A DNA stretch of 35,442 bases from an uncultured Prochlorococcus sp. (GTDB lineage Bacteria; Cyanobacteriota; Cyanobacteriia; PCC-6307; Cyanobiaceae). Both the position numbers and the translations under genes were made by a program. Location: the NCBI GenBank assembly GCA_902537445.1, contig CACBBI010000009.1, positions 1 to 35,442 of the forward strand. Reading direction: 5' to 3'. This document shows, piece after piece, positions 34,733 through 35,442 of this stretch (positions are counted from its first letter, which is position 1; the number at the start of each line of letters is the position of its first letter). A model generated the notes under the pieces. That model saw nothing but the letters and a program-made list of their open reading frames with translations. It ran no database searches and was not told the DNA's origin.

Positions 34733-35442
34733 TCAAAAAAGCCCTTTTTTAATTAAATCCAAATTATGCTCAAGCATTTTTATATAGGAACTAGCAGGCC
34801 CACTATTATCAGATAATGAATCAACAAAAAGATTTCCGCCAAAATTAGCCCCAGTTTCGTTTGCAACAACCATTTGAGATTCGTTACTTACAGTACTTTC
34901 GCAAAATACAGATGGGACATTTTTTTCTTTAACTAGTGAGATTGTTCTTGTCATTCTTTTGGGCGTAATTTGACTCTCAGCATTAACTGGCCATAAATAA
35001 ACTTCCTCTAATCCATAATCATTTGTTAAATATGAAAAAGCACCTTCACAACTTACTAAATACCTCCTGTCTTTATTTAATTTATTAATAAAAAGTGAGA
35101 ATTCTTTATCTATTTTAGCGAGTTTATCTTTATAAATTTTTCCATTTTCTTCAAATAATGTACTTTTGGATGGCCTCAATTCTGATAAAGAATCCACCAC
35201 AATATCTACGTATAGGATCCCTCTTTTTGGAGAAATCCAGGCATGAGGATTGGGTTTACCTTTATAAAAATCTTCACTGATAAAAATAGGATCTAAATCT
35301 TCCGCGACAGTAATTCTTTTAACTTTTAAATTAGAAACAAATTTTTCAGCCCATAATTCAAATCCAAATCCATTATCAATAAAAACAAAAGCACTAGAGG
35401 CATTTACCAAATCGCTCGGAGTTGGTTGGTAGCCATGAACTT
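34733..35442 (-). CDS. mntC: Manganese ABC transporter, substrate-binding protein, C-terminal part (5' end outside window)
   Basis: At least 236 C-terminal residues. The frame stays open to the window edge (VHGYQPTPSDLVNASSAFVF at the left side), so the TTG at 35410 is not the true start. The signal peptide and lipobox lie outside the window. Cluster A-I features are PHAWISPKRG (metal-ligand His), RYLVSCEGAFSYL with the metal-ligand Glu, EEVYLWPVNAESQITP and NLFVDSLSDNSGPASSY (Asp ligand). The LVSCEGAFSYL...LYLWPxN wording is that of Mn-type MntC/PsaA proteins rather than ZnuA, which usually has a His-rich loop (absent here). It supplies Mn, needed for photosystem II. Confidence 0.9.
   Translation of the reverse strand, partial: VHGYQPTPSDLVNASSAFVFIDNGFGFELWAEKFVSNLKVKRITVAEDLDPIFISEDFYKGKPNPHAWISPKRGILYVDIVVDSLSELRPSKSTLFEENGKIYKDKLAKIDKEFSLFINKLNKDRRYLVSCEGAFSYLTNDYGLEEVYLWPVNAESQITPKRMTRTISLVKEKNVPSVFCESTVSNESQMVVANETGANFGGNLFVDSLSDNSGPASSYIKMLEHNLDLIKKGLF

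Noticed and set aside
33080..35442. Zinc transporter znuABC
   Set aside because: The binding protein lacks a His-rich loop and carries the SCEGAFSYL/LWPVN wording of MntC-type proteins, and the order C-A-B matches Mn operons. Specificity is still inferred.
1..35442. tRNA, rRNA, CRISPR array, insertion sequence or prophage
   Set aside because: I saw no cloverleaf-like tRNA with a TTC-loop, no spaced identical repeats, no transposase or integrase and no terminal inverted repeats; a covariance-model scan would be needed to exclude small RNAs.

Overview
The window looks like part of the chromosome of a high-light-adapted Prochlorococcus (a streamlined marine picocyanobacterium). Three things point there. 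The DNA is very AT-rich and densely packed. It carries a single pcb gene for the divinyl-chlorophyll a/b antenna, and a CrtL-type lycopene cyclase of the kind used to make alpha-carotene. It also encodes cyanobacterial housekeeping functions: phylloquinone synthesis, a Mn-type ABC transporter and glycogen synthase. From memory, the order lycopene cyclase - SDR - GIY-YIG protein - GST - small protein - gltS - pcb matches high-light strains such as MED4. No search was run to confirm this.

Layout. At 1-564 lies the 3' end of a radical-SAM arsenosugar gene (arsS). Next come a Fur-family regulator (-), an isochorismatase-fold hydrolase (+), an MscS channel (+) and a POR-like dehydrogenase (-). From 4015 to 7540 are a lycopene cyclase and a downstream SDR, a GIY-YIG/membrane fusion protein, a glutathione S-transferase-like protein and an 85-aa conserved protein. 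At 7577-10117 are the Na+/glutamate symporter gltS and the antenna gene pcb, which has a clear terminator. The stretch from 10118 to 11635 is the least-explained part: a 330-base gene-free leader with a perfect dyad, a 58-aa small protein, an Xis/MerR-like small protein, and two small genes that appear to form an operon with hisS. At 13014 is a Gly-periodic repeat protein ending in a DUF3721 metal-site motif. It is followed by a DnaQ-like exonuclease and a DUF1350 hydrolase-like protein.

From 15082 to 21626 a long minus-strand run carries acs, sds (plastoquinone tail), murI, an AMIN-domain amidase, a nitrilase-family amidase and comB. Then come aroA, an MnmD-like methyltransferase and glmU on plus; murF, glgA, menB and menD on minus; and lepB and a DUF760 gene on plus. 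The window closes with a minus-strand Mn-uptake operon, mntC (5' end cut by the window edge) - mntA - mntB, overlapping a DUF4336 gene.

Functional themes are the photosynthetic apparatus (antenna, carotenoid, plastoquinone and phylloquinone synthesis, Mn for photosystem II), the cell envelope (murI, murF, glmU, amidase, lepB) and central metabolism (acs, aroA, glgA). I saw no mobile element, CRISPR array, tRNA or rRNA. The region is mostly ordinary core genome. The points worth a second look are the glycine-repeat/DUF3721 protein, the GIY-YIG membrane fusion, the small genes around pcb, DUF4336 in the Mn operon, and several convergent gene pairs that share a stop codon.
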